64,000 bases of DNA from Herbiconiux sp. (lineage in GTDB: Bacteria; Actinomycetota; Actinomycetes; Actinomycetales; Microbacteriaceae). Positions 17,302 through 25,086 of the stretch are shown one piece after another; within the stretch, counting starts at the first letter, position 1, and each line of letters starts with the position of its first letter. The position numbers and the translations under genes were made by a program. Under the pieces are notes generated by a model. It did no database searches. It was not told the DNA's origin and worked only from the letters and a program-made list of their open reading frames with translations. The stretch lies in contig NZ_JAHFUW010000013.1 of the NCBI RefSeq assembly GCF_023264855.1, forward strand, positions 30,564 through 94,563. Reading direction: 5' to 3'.

Positions 17302-17495
17302 GAGGAGGAGCGCTTTCCGCGGAAAGCGCCGACCAGGGCCGACACGTCGAGCTTGCCCTCGACGATCCGGCCGATCACCGCGCCGATCGCCATGGCGATC
17401 GCGACGAAGAAGAAGGCCCAGAAACCGACGACGACCCAGGTGAGGGCCAGGACCGCCCCCACCAGGATTCCGGTGCGGGTTGCGGAGGAGGTCAC
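17298..17495 (-). CDS. DUF2273-like small membrane protein
   Basis: A 65-residue protein with two closely spaced hydrophobic helices (about residues 9-27 and 28-46) and a GRIVEGKLD turn, matching the small DUF2273 proteins that accompany Asp23 in Gram-positive bacteria. It overlaps both neighbours by four bases. It probably serves as a membrane partner of the Asp23 oligomer, as proposed for its relatives; direct function is unknown. Confidence 0.75.
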   Translation of the reverse strand: MTSSATRTGILVGAVLALTWVVVGFWAFFFVAIAMAIGAVIGRIVEGKLDVSALVGAFRGKRSSS

Positions 17496-17929
17496 TGGAC
17501 TCGCGCCTCAGCAGCCTCGTCCTTGTCGTCGGAGGGCAGGTGCACGTCGTTGACGGTCACGTTCACCTCGGTGACCTCAAGACCCACGATGGTCTCCACG
17601 GCGCGGATGATGTTCGCACGCACACCATCGGCGACATCCTGCAGCGGGGTGGGGTAGTCGGCAACGATCGTGACGTCGACCGCGACCTGGGTCTCGCCGA
17701 CCTCCACGCTGATGCCCTGGGTCTGGTCGGTGCCGGCCACGGCCTCACGGATGGCACCGAACGCGCGGGCCGCTCCGCCACCGAGGGCGTAGACGCCGCG
17801 CGCCTCGCGGGCGGCGATACCGGCGACCTTCGCCACGACGCCGTCGTTGATGACGGTCTTGCCGAGCGCGGTCTGAGTGGAGGTGGGGGTGTTCACGGCC
17901 GGGGTGGCGGGGGTGGTAGGCGTTGCCAT
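17492..17929 (-). CDS. Asp23/Gls24 family envelope stress protein
   Basis: A 145-residue Asp23-family protein and first gene of the coupled cluster. The core TVINDGVVAKVAGIAAREARGVYAL (about residues 28-52 in full; only its parts VAKVAGIAAREA and GVYAL are diagnostic), IVADYPTPLQDVADGVRANI and VTEVNVTVNDVHL are typical. The first 25 residues are Thr/Pro/Ala-rich. In Staphylococcus Asp23 is an abundant sub-membrane protein whose loss induces wall-stress genes. GAAGGAG lies six bases before the ATG. Downstream genes supply the membrane anchors. Confidence 0.88.
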   Translation of the reverse strand: MATPTTPATPAVNTPTSTQTALGKTVINDGVVAKVAGIAAREARGVYALGGGAARAFGAIREAVAGTDQTQGISVEVGETQVAVDVTIVADYPTPLQDVADGVRANIIRAVETIVGLEVTEVNVTVNDVHLPSDDKDEAAEARVQ

Positions 17930-18086
17930 GGTGTTCTCCTTCGGGTCGTCCCCGGAGCTGTCCGGGGTTCTACGTGGTTACGCAGATGAGACGGGACGAA
18001 CGGGTGATTCGTCACACATCCCAGTTGAAAAGATTTCGCTGCCGACGCCGAACCGGATTGCCCGGGGTACAGATCTCAGTAGTCGG

Positions 18087-18851
18087 CTACCGGAACGGGG
18101 TGGGCAGGGTGCCGAGCACCGCGCCGTCGAGCATCACCGTGACGTCGTCGTAGATCGAGACGCCGACCGGGAGGCTCGTGATGTAGTTCGCGATGCGGAC
18201 TTCGCTGGAGCAGGCACCGGTGGTCTGCGATCGGGTCTCGCAGTCGACCGTCGTGGCGTCGATCAGCACCACGTCCCGGAGCGTGGGGCTGCAGCCTCCG
18301 CCGATGGTGGTCCACAGAACGGTCAGCGCGCTCTGGTCGGCCCAGCGCACCCCGGGCTGCGAGTCCTCGGCGCCGACCGGCCGCCAGGGCCAGGCGCCGG
18401 CCGGTGGTCCGCCCAGGGGCTGGGGGCCTTCGGATGCGGGCAGGAGCTCACCGACGACACGTCCGTCGAGCGAGACGAGCACGGGGACCGCGCGGTCGAA
18501 GCCGGCCGGAAGCACCGTGACGAAGGCCTTCAGCTTCCCCGCCAAGGGACAGTCCTGCTCCACCGTGCTGGTGACCACGTCGGCGCCGGACGGGCCCAAC
18601 TCGACCGCCTCGAGCACCTCGGTGCAGTAGGCGTAGCCCCTGACCGACATCCGGAAGACGCCCGCCTCGGCATCGACCCACTCGACCGGCGGACGGGCCG
18701 GGTCGTACGTGGTCTCCTCCCAGCGGACGCCCGCATCCGCGGTGGGTCTCGGAGACGGATCGGCGGTCGCGGGAACGCACGCGGTGAGGAGGGCCGTCAG
18801 GGCGAGAGCGGCGGTCGCGACGAAAGGCGCCCGTCGGCGTGCACTTCTCAC
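18087..18851 (-). CDS. Predicted lipoprotein of the ECF sigma operon
   Basis: A 254-residue exported protein with a type II signal peptide: basic start, hydrophobic core and lipobox LTAC with Cys25. Three Cys-containing segments are visible further on (FRMSVRGYAYCTEVLEA, EQDCPLAGK, GGGCSPTLRDV), and a late CETRSQTTGACSS pair could form disulfides. I recognise no domain. It is the third gene of the operon, overlapping the membrane-protein gene by four bases. By position it could be a surface sensor or effector of the sigma factor. Confidence 0.7.
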   Translation of the reverse strand: MRSARRRAPFVATAALALTALLTACVPATADPSPRPTADAGVRWEETTYDPARPPVEWVDAEAGVFRMSVRGYAYCTEVLEAVELGPSGADVVTSTVEQDCPLAGKLKAFVTVLPAGFDRAVPVLVSLDGRVVGELLPASEGPQPLGGPPAGAWPWRPVGAEDSQPGVRWADQSALTVLWTTIGGGCSPTLRDVVLIDATTVDCETRSQTTGACSSEVRIANYITSLPVGVSIYDDVTVMLDGAVLGTLPTPFR

Positions 18852-19879
18852 GACCCGACGCGCTCGAGCCGGGCGAGTTCGACGCCGGCCGCGTCGAACG
18901 CTACGAGGATTCCATCGGCGATCGCGATGGAGCGGATGCTCGCCGGGTCGAACGCGAGCGATGGGCTGCAGAGACCGGAGTCGGATGGGAGAAGAGGCGC
19001 GAGGAACAGGGTGCCGTCGCCGGTCCAGGCGACACCCTTCCCCGCAGGGGGCTCCGGATGGTTTGCGGAGTGGCAGTCGTCGACCAGATAGTCGTCATCG
19101 CGGAAGGTGACGGTCGCTCGGTCGTCTCCGGAGCCACCCTCAACGGCCCACGTGCCGAGCAGGTCCTCGTGCGATGCGGGCGACCACCCAGGGCCGAGCG
19201 GAGCAGGGTCATCGAGCCGGCTTCCGGGGGTCTCGTCCGAAGGAATCGACGAGGCAGTCCCCTCCGTGGGCGCCGAGAGCCGGCCGGCCACCGTGCCCGC
19301 TCCGTCGAGCAGCTCCCAGCCGCCCTCTACCGCTCGATAGCCGCGCAGGGTCTCGCCCCAGCTCGTGTCGGGGTTCAGCGGCTGCAGGTCGTCGGTCAGA
19401 AAGCAGGCCTGGTCTCCCCCCGCGCCGCTCACGGCCAGGAGGCCGCCGGCCGCCGCGAACTGCCAGAAGATCTGGCCGCAGTCGCGTTGCACCGTGATCG
19501 TCTGTGCGTCGATCCGGACGGTCTCCGAGTCCGCTGACGGGGCATCCGTCAGCGTCCAGGAGCCCAGCAGGCCGAGCGCCGACTCCGTAGCGGCGGAGGA
19601 GGAGGTTCCGGATGCCGCGGAATCCCCGGAGAGAGCCTCCCCCTGCGGTCCCATCGACGAGGCCGACTGCGACGGAACGGGCGCCGGTGCAGCTTCGGGG
19701 GCCACCGGCAGCGAGGTGGTCACGATGAGGACGGCGCCGGCGGCCAGTGCGGCCACGGCGAGCCCGGCGGCGGCGAAGCCGAGGCGGCCGCGGAGGGCGC
19801 GAGGGCGCGCCGGCGAGGGATCGGCGTGCTCGACGGCGAGCGCGCGGATGGCGTCTCGGCGGTCAGGATCGAGCGTCAT
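18848..19879 (-). CDS. Membrane protein with extracytoplasmic repeats, candidate anti-sigma factor
   Basis: A 343-residue protein: about 32 cytoplasmic residues (MTLDPDRRDAIRALAVEHAD...), one membrane helix about 33-55, then two external units beginning LLGSWTLTDAP (about 140) and LLGTWAVEGG (about 255), each with a Cys-containing strand (QRDCGQIFW, VDDCHSANH). The G-x-W opening and cysteines recall META/HslJ-like or lipocalin-like folds, but I cannot assign a family. The ATG at 19879 lies inside the end of the sigma-factor gene, the arrangement usual for an anti-sigma factor, yet no zinc-binding HxxxCxxC motif is present. Role inferred from context only. Confidence 0.65.
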   Translation of the reverse strand: MTLDPDRRDAIRALAVEHADPSPARPRALRGRLGFAAAGLAVAALAAGAVLIVTTSLPVAPEAAPAPVPSQSASSMGPQGEALSGDSAASGTSSSAATESALGLLGSWTLTDAPSADSETVRIDAQTITVQRDCGQIFWQFAAAGGLLAVSGAGGDQACFLTDDLQPLNPDTSWGETLRGYRAVEGGWELLDGAGTVAGRLSAPTEGTASSIPSDETPGSRLDDPAPLGPGWSPASHEDLLGTWAVEGGSGDDRATVTFRDDDYLVDDCHSANHPEPPAGKGVAWTGDGTLFLAPLLPSDSGLCSPSLAFDPASIRSIAIADGILVAFDAAGVELARLERVGS

Positions 19880-20570
19880 CGGGCACCTCCAAGGGGTCAG
19901 CGGCGGGATGGAGATGTGGATCGGGCAGGGGATGCGGATCGGGCAGGCGGGGCGCATCGGGCAGCGGGCGCGGATCGAGCTGGTCACCGAGCGCGGTGGA
20001 GAGGCGTTTTCGGGCACGGGCCAGCCGTGACTTGACGGTGCCCTCGGGCACGTCGAGCAGTTCGGCCGCGGCCGAAGCGCTCAGCCCCTCGACCAGGCAG
20101 AGCACCAGCACCTCGCGGTCGCGGGCGGACAGCGTGGAGAACTCGGCGCGCATCCGCTCGTCGAGCTCAGCGCGGTCCAGGCGGTCGGCGACGTCGTCGG
20201 CGTGGTCGGGGTGCACGGCGGGCTCGGGCAGCCTCTCGAGCAGGGCGCCGTAACGGCGGCGCGAACGGGTGAGGTTGCGCGCCACGTTCGTAGTGGTGAG
20301 CAGCAACCAGCCGATGATCGACCCGTCGACCACGCGCACCCGGTCGCGCAGGCGCCAGCACTCGAAGAACACCACCGCCGTCACCTCCTCCGCATCGTGC
20401 ACCGAACCGGTCGCCTGCAGGGCCCGCCCGTAGACCCGCGCGTAGTGCGCATCGAACACCTGGCCGAACGCCCGACCGCCGCTCGCCTTGGCGGCGCGCC
20501 ACAGCGCGGTCTCGTCGATCTCCCCGATGCCCACACCTAAGAATGTCCGCTCGGCACGGATCGGGTCCAT
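19863..20570 (-). CDS. ECF-family RNA polymerase sigma factor
   Basis: A 235-residue sigma-70 family member of the extracytoplasmic-function class. Region 2 runs about residues 36-105 (FDAHYARVYGRAL, then the GSVHDAEEVTAVVFFECW element that contacts the -10). Region 4 runs about 143-192 with the helix-turn-helix ALLDVPEGTVKSRLARARKRL-like stretch (LDVPEGTVKSRLARARKRL at 172-190). About 40 extra Pro/Asp/Leu-rich residues follow region 4. First gene of a three-gene operon; its end overlaps the next start by 17 bases. Divergent from an ABC exporter. A GTG near residue 13 is an alternative start. Confidence 0.92.
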   Translation of the reverse strand: MDPIRAERTFLGVGIGEIDETALWRAAKASGGRAFGQVFDAHYARVYGRALQATGSVHDAEEVTAVVFFECWRLRDRVRVVDGSIIGWLLLTTTNVARNLTRSRRRYGALLERLPEPAVHPDHADDVADRLDRAELDERMRAEFSTLSARDREVLVLCLVEGLSASAAAELLDVPEGTVKSRLARARKRLSTALGDQLDPRPLPDAPRLPDPHPLPDPHLHPAADPLEVPDDARS

Positions 20571-20680
20571 CCGCCCCGAGATCGCCGGCCGGGTCGTGCG
20601 ATCACGTGCTTACGGCAGGTTTTCGACGGGATCGCGCTACCCGGGTGGTGGTGGGAGCGCGCAGCCGCCAGCATGGAGTC

Positions 20681-21577
20681 ATGAGCGAGCAACCTGCGGT
20701 GAGCGTGCGAGGGCTGCGTAAGCAGTACGGGACGTTCACGGCCGTGGACGGGATCGGGTTCGAGATCGCGCGGGGCGAGACGTTCGCGCTGCTCGGGCCG
20801 AACGGGGCCGGCAAGAGCACGACCGTCGAGATCCTCGAGGGCTACCGCGACCGCGACGCCGGCGAGGTGAGTGTGCTGGGGGTCGACCCGCAGCACGCGA
20901 CGCTCGCCTGGAAGGCGCGCATCGGCATCGTGCTGCAGCAGACCGGCGAGAGCGGCACCGTGACCGTGCGCGAGCAGCTGAGTCACTTCGCGAGCCTGTA
21001 CCCGCATCCGCGCGACATCGACGAGGTGATCGCCGCTGTGGGGCTCGAGGCGAAGGCCAAGACCCGCATCAAGGCGCTCTCCGGCGGCCAGCGACGGCGG
21101 GTGGATGTCGCCCTCGGCGTGATCGGCCGGCCCGAGCTGCTCTTTCTCGACGAGCCGACCACGGGTTTCGATCCCGAGGCCCGGCACCAGTTCTGGGAGC
21201 TCATCCGCTCGCTCTCGCGGGAGGGCACGACGATCGTGCTCACGACGCACTACCTCGACGAAGCGGCTCAGCTGAGCGATCGCGCGGCCGTGATCGCGGG
21301 CGGGCGGATGCTCGACATCGGTCCGGTCGACACGATCGGCTCCGAGCAGGCGCGGGTGCCGCTGGTGCGCTGGCGCGACGACTCCGGTCTGCACGAAGAG
21401 CGCACCCACGAACCCGCGCGGCTCGTCGCGCAGCTGGTGGCGGCGCAGGGCGAACCGGTCGAGCTGGAGGTGATCCGGCCGTCGCTGGAGGACGTGTACC
21501 TCGAGCTGGTCGGCAGCGCCGAGGCAGAAGAGGCCACCGCGGGAGCCGCTGGAGCCGCGGCCGAGGTGACCGCATGA
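20681..21577 (+). CDS. ABC exporter ATP-binding protein (DrrA type)
   Basis: A 298-residue ATPase. Walker A GPNGAGKS is at 39-46, signature LSGGQRRRVD at 133-142 and Walker B LLFLDEPTTGFDP about 153-165; the switch histidine lies in TTHYLDEA. The C-terminal extension after about 225 is typical of DrrA/NatA-like exporters for drugs, lipids or ions. The ATG at 20681 has GGAG four bases upstream. It overlaps the permease gene by four bases. No regulator is adjacent except the divergent ECF sigma operon. Substrate unknown. Confidence 0.92.
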   Translation: MSEQPAVSVRGLRKQYGTFTAVDGIGFEIARGETFALLGPNGAGKSTTVEILEGYRDRDAGEVSVLGVDPQHATLAWKARIGIVLQQTGESGTVTVREQLSHFASLYPHPRDIDEVIAAVGLEAKAKTRIKALSGGQRRRVDVALGVIGRPELLFLDEPTTGFDPEARHQFWELIRSLSREGTTIVLTTHYLDEAAQLSDRAAVIAGGRMLDIGPVDTIGSEQARVPLVRWRDDSGLHEERTHEPARLVAQLVAAQGEPVELEVIRPSLEDVYLELVGSAEAEEATAGAAGAAAEVTA

Positions 21578-22446
21578 GCGCCCAGACGGATGCGCGCGCG
21601 GCCGCCGGCCGATCCGGAACCGCGTTCGGCCCCCTGCGGGCGCTGCGACTCGGCGCCGCCCGGATCGTCTACGAGACGCGGCTCTACTTCCGCGCCGGCG
21701 ACACGGTGTTCTTCACGTTCCTGTTCCCCGTGGTGCTGCTGGGCATCTTCTCGGTGGCCTTCGACGGGCTCGGCAACGTGGGCACGAACGCCGACGGCAG
21801 CGGCGGCATCAGCCAGGCCGCCTACTACCTGCCCGGCATGATCGCCGCCGGCATCCTGCTGAGCGGGGTGCAGAACCTCGGCGTCGACATCGCGGTGGAG
21901 CGAGGCGACGGCACCCTCAAGCGCCTCGCGGGCACTCCCCTGCCGGTGCTGTCGTACTTCATCGGCAAGATGGGGCAGGTGCTCGTCACCTCGGCGGCGC
22001 AGGTCGTCTTGTTGCTGCTGCTCGCGCGATTCGCGTTCGGGGTGCAGCTGCCCGCCGATCCGCAGCACTGGATCACGTTCCTCTGGGTGTACCTGCTCGG
22101 CATCGTGACCGCCGCCGTGCTGGGCATCGCGATCTCGCGGCTGCCCCGCAGCGGCAAGAGCGCCTCGGCCGTGATCATCCCTCCGCTGCTGATTCTGCAG
22201 TTCATCTCGGGCGTCTACCTCAGCTTCGCGCTGATGCCCGAGTGGCTGCAGAACATCGCGAGCGTCTTTCCGCTCAAGTGGATCGCGCAGGGGATGCGCG
22301 CGGCGCTGCTGCCGGAATCGTTCGCCTCGGCCGAGCAGGGTGGCGACTGGAACCTCGTAGGCGTGGCGACCGCGCTCGGCATCTGGCTGGTGGCGGGGCT
22401 GATCCTGTGCCGCGTGACCTTCCGCTGGATCCGCAAGGACAGCTAG
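21574..22446 (+). CDS. ABC-2 type exporter permease
   Basis: A 290-residue permease with the ABC-2 layout: a first helix after about residue 40 (FFTFLFPVVLLGIFSVAF), an external loop, then five helices from about 85 on, and the family-typical LPLKWIAQG-like segment (FPLKWIAQGMRAALLPE) before the last helix. It is translationally coupled to the ATPase gene upstream. Together they form one two-gene DrrAB-like exporter. It converges on another ABC-2 permease gene only 24 bases away. Confidence 0.9.
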   Translation: MSAQTDARAAAGRSGTAFGPLRALRLGAARIVYETRLYFRAGDTVFFTFLFPVVLLGIFSVAFDGLGNVGTNADGSGGISQAAYYLPGMIAAGILLSGVQNLGVDIAVERGDGTLKRLAGTPLPVLSYFIGKMGQVLVTSAAQVVLLLLLARFAFGVQLPADPQHWITFLWVYLLGIVTAAVLGIAISRLPRSGKSASAVIIPPLLILQFISGVYLSFALMPEWLQNIASVFPLKWIAQGMRAALLPESFASAEQGGDWNLVGVATALGIWLVAGLILCRVTFRWIRKDS

Positions 22447-22470
22447 GCCTGCCCGACCGCGTCGAAGGCG

Positions 22471-23232
22471 CTAGGCGTTCTCCTTGCGGAACGTGCGGGT
22501 GCCGACGTAGAGGCCCAGGGCGAAGAGCACGATCGTCCAGATCACGCCCCACATGGTGGTGAGGGTGAAGAAGTTGCCGAGGAACAGCTCGCGGATGGCG
22601 TTCACGATGTACTTCGTGGGCATGAAGTCGGAGACCGTCTGCAGCCACTGCGGCCCCATGGTCATCGGCAGCAGGATGCCCGAGAGCAGCAGCACCGGCA
22701 GGGCGATGCTGTTGATCACCGGAGCCATCACGTCTTCGCTCTTCGTGGTGAGGGCGAGGGCGTTGGATGCCGCGGCGCAGGCCGCACCGAGCAGCACCGT
22801 GAGGATGAGGCCGAACACCATGCCGAGGATGGAGCCGGTGAGACCGAACAGGAACGCCAGCCCGATCAGCACGATGCCCTGCACGAACAGCTGCAGCACA
22901 TCGCGCAGGATGCGCCCGAGCAGCAGCGCGGTGCGGCTGGCCGGCGTGACCCGCTCGGCCTCGATCACGCCCGCCCGCCACTCGGCGATGAGGCCGAAGC
23001 CGGCGAACAGGGCGCCGAAGAGGCCCAGCTGCACCAGCAGGCCAGGCACGAACAGCGTGTAGGCGTTCTGCGCCCCGAGCTGCGCGGCGATCGGCTCGAG
23101 CAGCGGGCCGAACAGCACCAGGTACAGGATCGGCTGCACGAGGCCGATGATGACCCAGGCAGGGTTGCGCAGCGCCATCCGGAGCTGACGGCGGAAGACG
23201 ATGACGGTCTCTCTCCAGAACGATCCACGCAT
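22471..23232 (-). CDS. ABC-2 type exporter permease (PadR-controlled)
   Basis: A 253-residue permease of the DrrB/ABC-2 family with about six membrane helices, beginning MRGSFWRETVIVFRRQLRMA and including the conserved RVTPASRTALLLGRILRD and LPMTMGPQWLQTVSDFMPT elements between helices. The start at 23232 follows the ATPase stop by two bases. It probably dimerises with the upstream ATPase to export a small hydrophobic compound. Expression should follow the promoter upstream of the ATPase, which carries a PadR-type palindrome. Confidence 0.9.
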   Translation of the reverse strand: MRGSFWRETVIVFRRQLRMALRNPAWVIIGLVQPILYLVLFGPLLEPIAAQLGAQNAYTLFVPGLLVQLGLFGALFAGFGLIAEWRAGVIEAERVTPASRTALLLGRILRDVLQLFVQGIVLIGLAFLFGLTGSILGMVFGLILTVLLGAACAAASNALALTTKSEDVMAPVINSIALPVLLLSGILLPMTMGPQWLQTVSDFMPTKYIVNAIRELFLGNFFTLTTMWGVIWTIVLFALGLYVGTRTFRKENA

Positions 23233-23234
23233 GA

Positions 23235-24200
23235 CTAGGCATCCTCTCGGAGGGAGCGGCCGGTGAGGTCGAGGAACACGTCGTCGAGGGTGGGGCGGCG
23301 CACCTCGAGCGACTCGAGGGAGATGCCCGCTGCATCCAGTTCGCGGATGAGGCCGGCGATCTTGGTGCCGGATTCGCGCACCCGGGCACTGACCCCGGCG
23401 CCGTCGGTGGTGAGCTCGGCATCGGCGATGCCGCCGAGCAGTTCGGCCGTGCGGGCGGCCTGCTCGGTGTCGCCGACGACGAGCTGCACCAGGTCGCCCG
23501 ACACCTGGCGCTTCAGCGCATCGGGGGTGTCGCTGGCCACGATCGTGCCGTGGTCGATGACGAGGATGCGGTCGCAGAGCGCATCGGCCTCGTCGAGGTA
23601 GTGCGTGGTGAGGAAGACGGTGGAGCCGAGGTTGGTGCGGAGGTCGGCGATGTGCGTCCAGAGGTTCGCCCTGGCCTGCGGATCGAGACCCGTGGTCGGC
23701 TCGTCGAGGAACACCAGCTTCGGGTCGTGCACGAGGCCCATGGCAATGTCGAGCCGGCGTCGCTGGCCGCCGGACATGGCGCGGGGCTCGCGCGTCCAGA
23801 GGCCCTCGAGGTCGAGCTGGCCGAAGAGCTCGCGGCCGCGGGCCTCGGCCTGCTGCTTGCTGATGCCGTAGAGCATGCCGTGATCCATGATCTCCTCGCC
23901 GGCGCGCGCCTCGGGCGAGGTGCTGCCGCTCTGCGAGACGTAACCGATGCTGCGGCGCACCTGCTGCGACTGCGTGGCCACGTCGAAGCCGGCCACCGTG
24001 GCCGAGCCGGCGGTGGGTTTGAGGAGGGTGGTGAGCATCCGGAGCGTCGTCGTCTTTCCGGCGCCGTTCGGGCCCAGGAAGCCGACGATCTCGCCCTCGG
24101 CCACGTCGATGTCGACACCGGCGACGGCCTTCACCTCGACCTTCTCCTTGCCCTTGCCGCGCCCCGCGAACGTACGGGCGAGGCCTCGTGCGTGAATCAC
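23235..24200 (-). CDS. ABC exporter ATP-binding protein (DrrA type, PadR-controlled)
   Basis: A 321-residue daunorubicin-resistance-like ATPase. Walker A GPNGAGKT is at 43-50; signature MSGGQRRRLD and Walker B LVFLDEPTTGLDP follow, with TTHYLDEAD as H-loop. The C-terminal DUF4162-type domain (about 230-321) is typical of DrrA. AAGGAG precedes the ATG at 24200. It is transcribed divergently from the padR gene from a strong promoter that overlaps a palindrome. Such PadR/DrrAB sets respond to toxic amphiphiles, antibiotics or phenolics. Confidence 0.93.
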   Translation of the reverse strand: MIHARGLARTFAGRGKGKEKVEVKAVAGVDIDVAEGEIVGFLGPNGAGKTTTLRMLTTLLKPTAGSATVAGFDVATQSQQVRRSIGYVSQSGSTSPEARAGEEIMDHGMLYGISKQQAEARGRELFGQLDLEGLWTREPRAMSGGQRRRLDIAMGLVHDPKLVFLDEPTTGLDPQARANLWTHIADLRTNLGSTVFLTTHYLDEADALCDRILVIDHGTIVASDTPDALKRQVSGDLVQLVVGDTEQAARTAELLGGIADAELTTDGAGVSARVRESGTKIAGLIRELDAAGISLESLEVRRPTLDDVFLDLTGRSLREDA

Positions 24201-24244
24201 CTGGTCTCCTTCGGTCGGCGTTTTCGGCGCGTGCGATCGCGTCC

Positions 24245-24273
24245 ATTATTCAAACTTGAATAGGTGCTGTCAA
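24245..24273 (-). promoter_or_regulatory. Consensus promoter with PadR-type operator in the spacer
   Basis: On the minus strand TTGACA (24268-24273) and AATAAT (24245-24250) are exactly 17 bases apart. The spacer and -10 box hold a perfect 16-base palindrome, TATTCAAGTTTGAATA (24247-24262). The -35 is a perfect consensus, unusual for this GC-rich genome. Binding of the adjacent PadR here would block the exporter promoter directly. Confidence 0.75.
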
Positions 24274-24300
24274 GAGCTGGAGAAGGTCCATGCGCGCTCA

Positions 24301-24306
24301 TATACT
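24301..24306 (+). promoter_or_regulatory. -10 box of padR, leaderless
   Basis: TATACT followed by six bases and the ATG at 24313. The transcription start would fall on or next to the A of ATG. No Shine-Dalgarno sequence is present. Confidence 0.55.
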
Positions 24307-24312
24307 CGGGCC

Positions 24313-25020
24313 ATGGCCACCCTGACGACCCGTGCCCTGCTGCTGGGTGTGGTGACCCTGTTCGAGCCGGCCAACGGGTACCAGCTGCGGCGCGAACTGC
24401 TGTCGTGGGGTGTGGAGGACTGGGCGCACATCAAGCCGGGGTCGATCTACTCGATGCTGTCGACGTTCGCCAAGCAGGGGCTGATCGAGCGCCACGACCT
24501 CGCCGAGGGCGAGGCGGCGGGGGGTGAGGGCGCTGGGGGCGCGGGCGCCGGGCGCACCGTCGCCGTGTACACGATGTCGGATGCCGGCCGCACCGAGCTG
24601 AACCGGCTGCTGACCGAGGCGGTGCTGACCGTGAACGCGATGGATCCCTCGGCGTTCCGGGTGGCGCTGAGCCTCGCGCCGCTGATGCCGCGCGACGAGA
24701 TGGTCGCCGCGCTGCGGGCGCGCTCGGCGACCGCGGCCGCGGCGTGCGAGGCACTGCTGGAGAAGATCGGCTTCGTGGCCCGCGGCTTCGCGCCGCCCCA
24801 CGTGGCGCACAGCCTCGAGCTCGAGCTTCGGCTGATCGAGACCGAGCGCGGCTGGCTGGAGGGCTACCTCGCCACAATCGAGGCGGGCGGGCTGGTGTTC
24901 GCGGGCGAGGCGGACTGGGCCTGGACTCCCCCGGCCGACGACGCCGGCTGGCAGATGGTGGGCGAGTCGGCCCGCTACCGCGAACAGATCGAGGCCGGCG
25001 GTTCAGAAGTGCAGAAATAA
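24313..25020 (+). CDS. PadR-family transcriptional regulator
   Basis: A 235-residue PadR regulator. A winged helix covers about residues 4-75 (LLLGVVTLFEPANGYQLRRELL, of which ANGYQLRREL is diagnostic, then KPGSIYSMLSTFAKQGLIE), with an unusual Gly/Ala-rich insertion about 67-80 in the wing. The C-terminal dimerisation domain (about 110-195) has the ERGWLEGYLATIEAG helix. It is divergent from the DrrAB exporter it presumably represses. The last codons (GSEVQK and stop TAA) lie inside a long palindromic element, so the protein's tail may have been acquired with that element. Confidence 0.9.
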   Translation: MATLTTRALLLGVVTLFEPANGYQLRRELLSWGVEDWAHIKPGSIYSMLSTFAKQGLIERHDLAEGEAAGGEGAGGAGAGRTVAVYTMSDAGRTELNRLLTEAVLTVNAMDPSAFRVALSLAPLMPRDEMVAALRARSATAAAACEALLEKIGFVARGFAPPHVAHSLELELRLIETERGWLEGYLATIEAGGLVFAGEADWAWTPPADDAGWQMVGESARYREQIEAGGSEVQK

Positions 25021-25075
25021 CGCAGACCGACGCTGTATATGGGGTCGGTCGGCGTTATTTCTGCAGTTCTGAACC
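25000..25075. repeat. Long palindromic element, copy 1
   Basis: A near-perfect inverted repeat. GGTTCAGAA (25000-25008) pairs with TTCTGAACC (25067-25075), TGCAGAAATAACGC (25010-25023) with GCGTTATTTCTGCA (25052-25065), and GACCGAC (25025-25031) with GTCGGTC (25044-25050); only single mismatches interrupt. The tip is a short C-T-G/T-G-G stem around TATA. It spans the 3' end of padR and the gap before murB. A second copy with compensatory changes lies at 55799-55872. Confidence 0.85.
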
Positions 25076-25086
25076 GAACAGGCGCC

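Noticed and set aside
20571..20680. ECF-type autoregulatory promoter upstream of the sigma factor gene
   Set aside because: I looked for GGAAC and CGT(T/C) pairs at 16-17 base spacing and found no convincing match.
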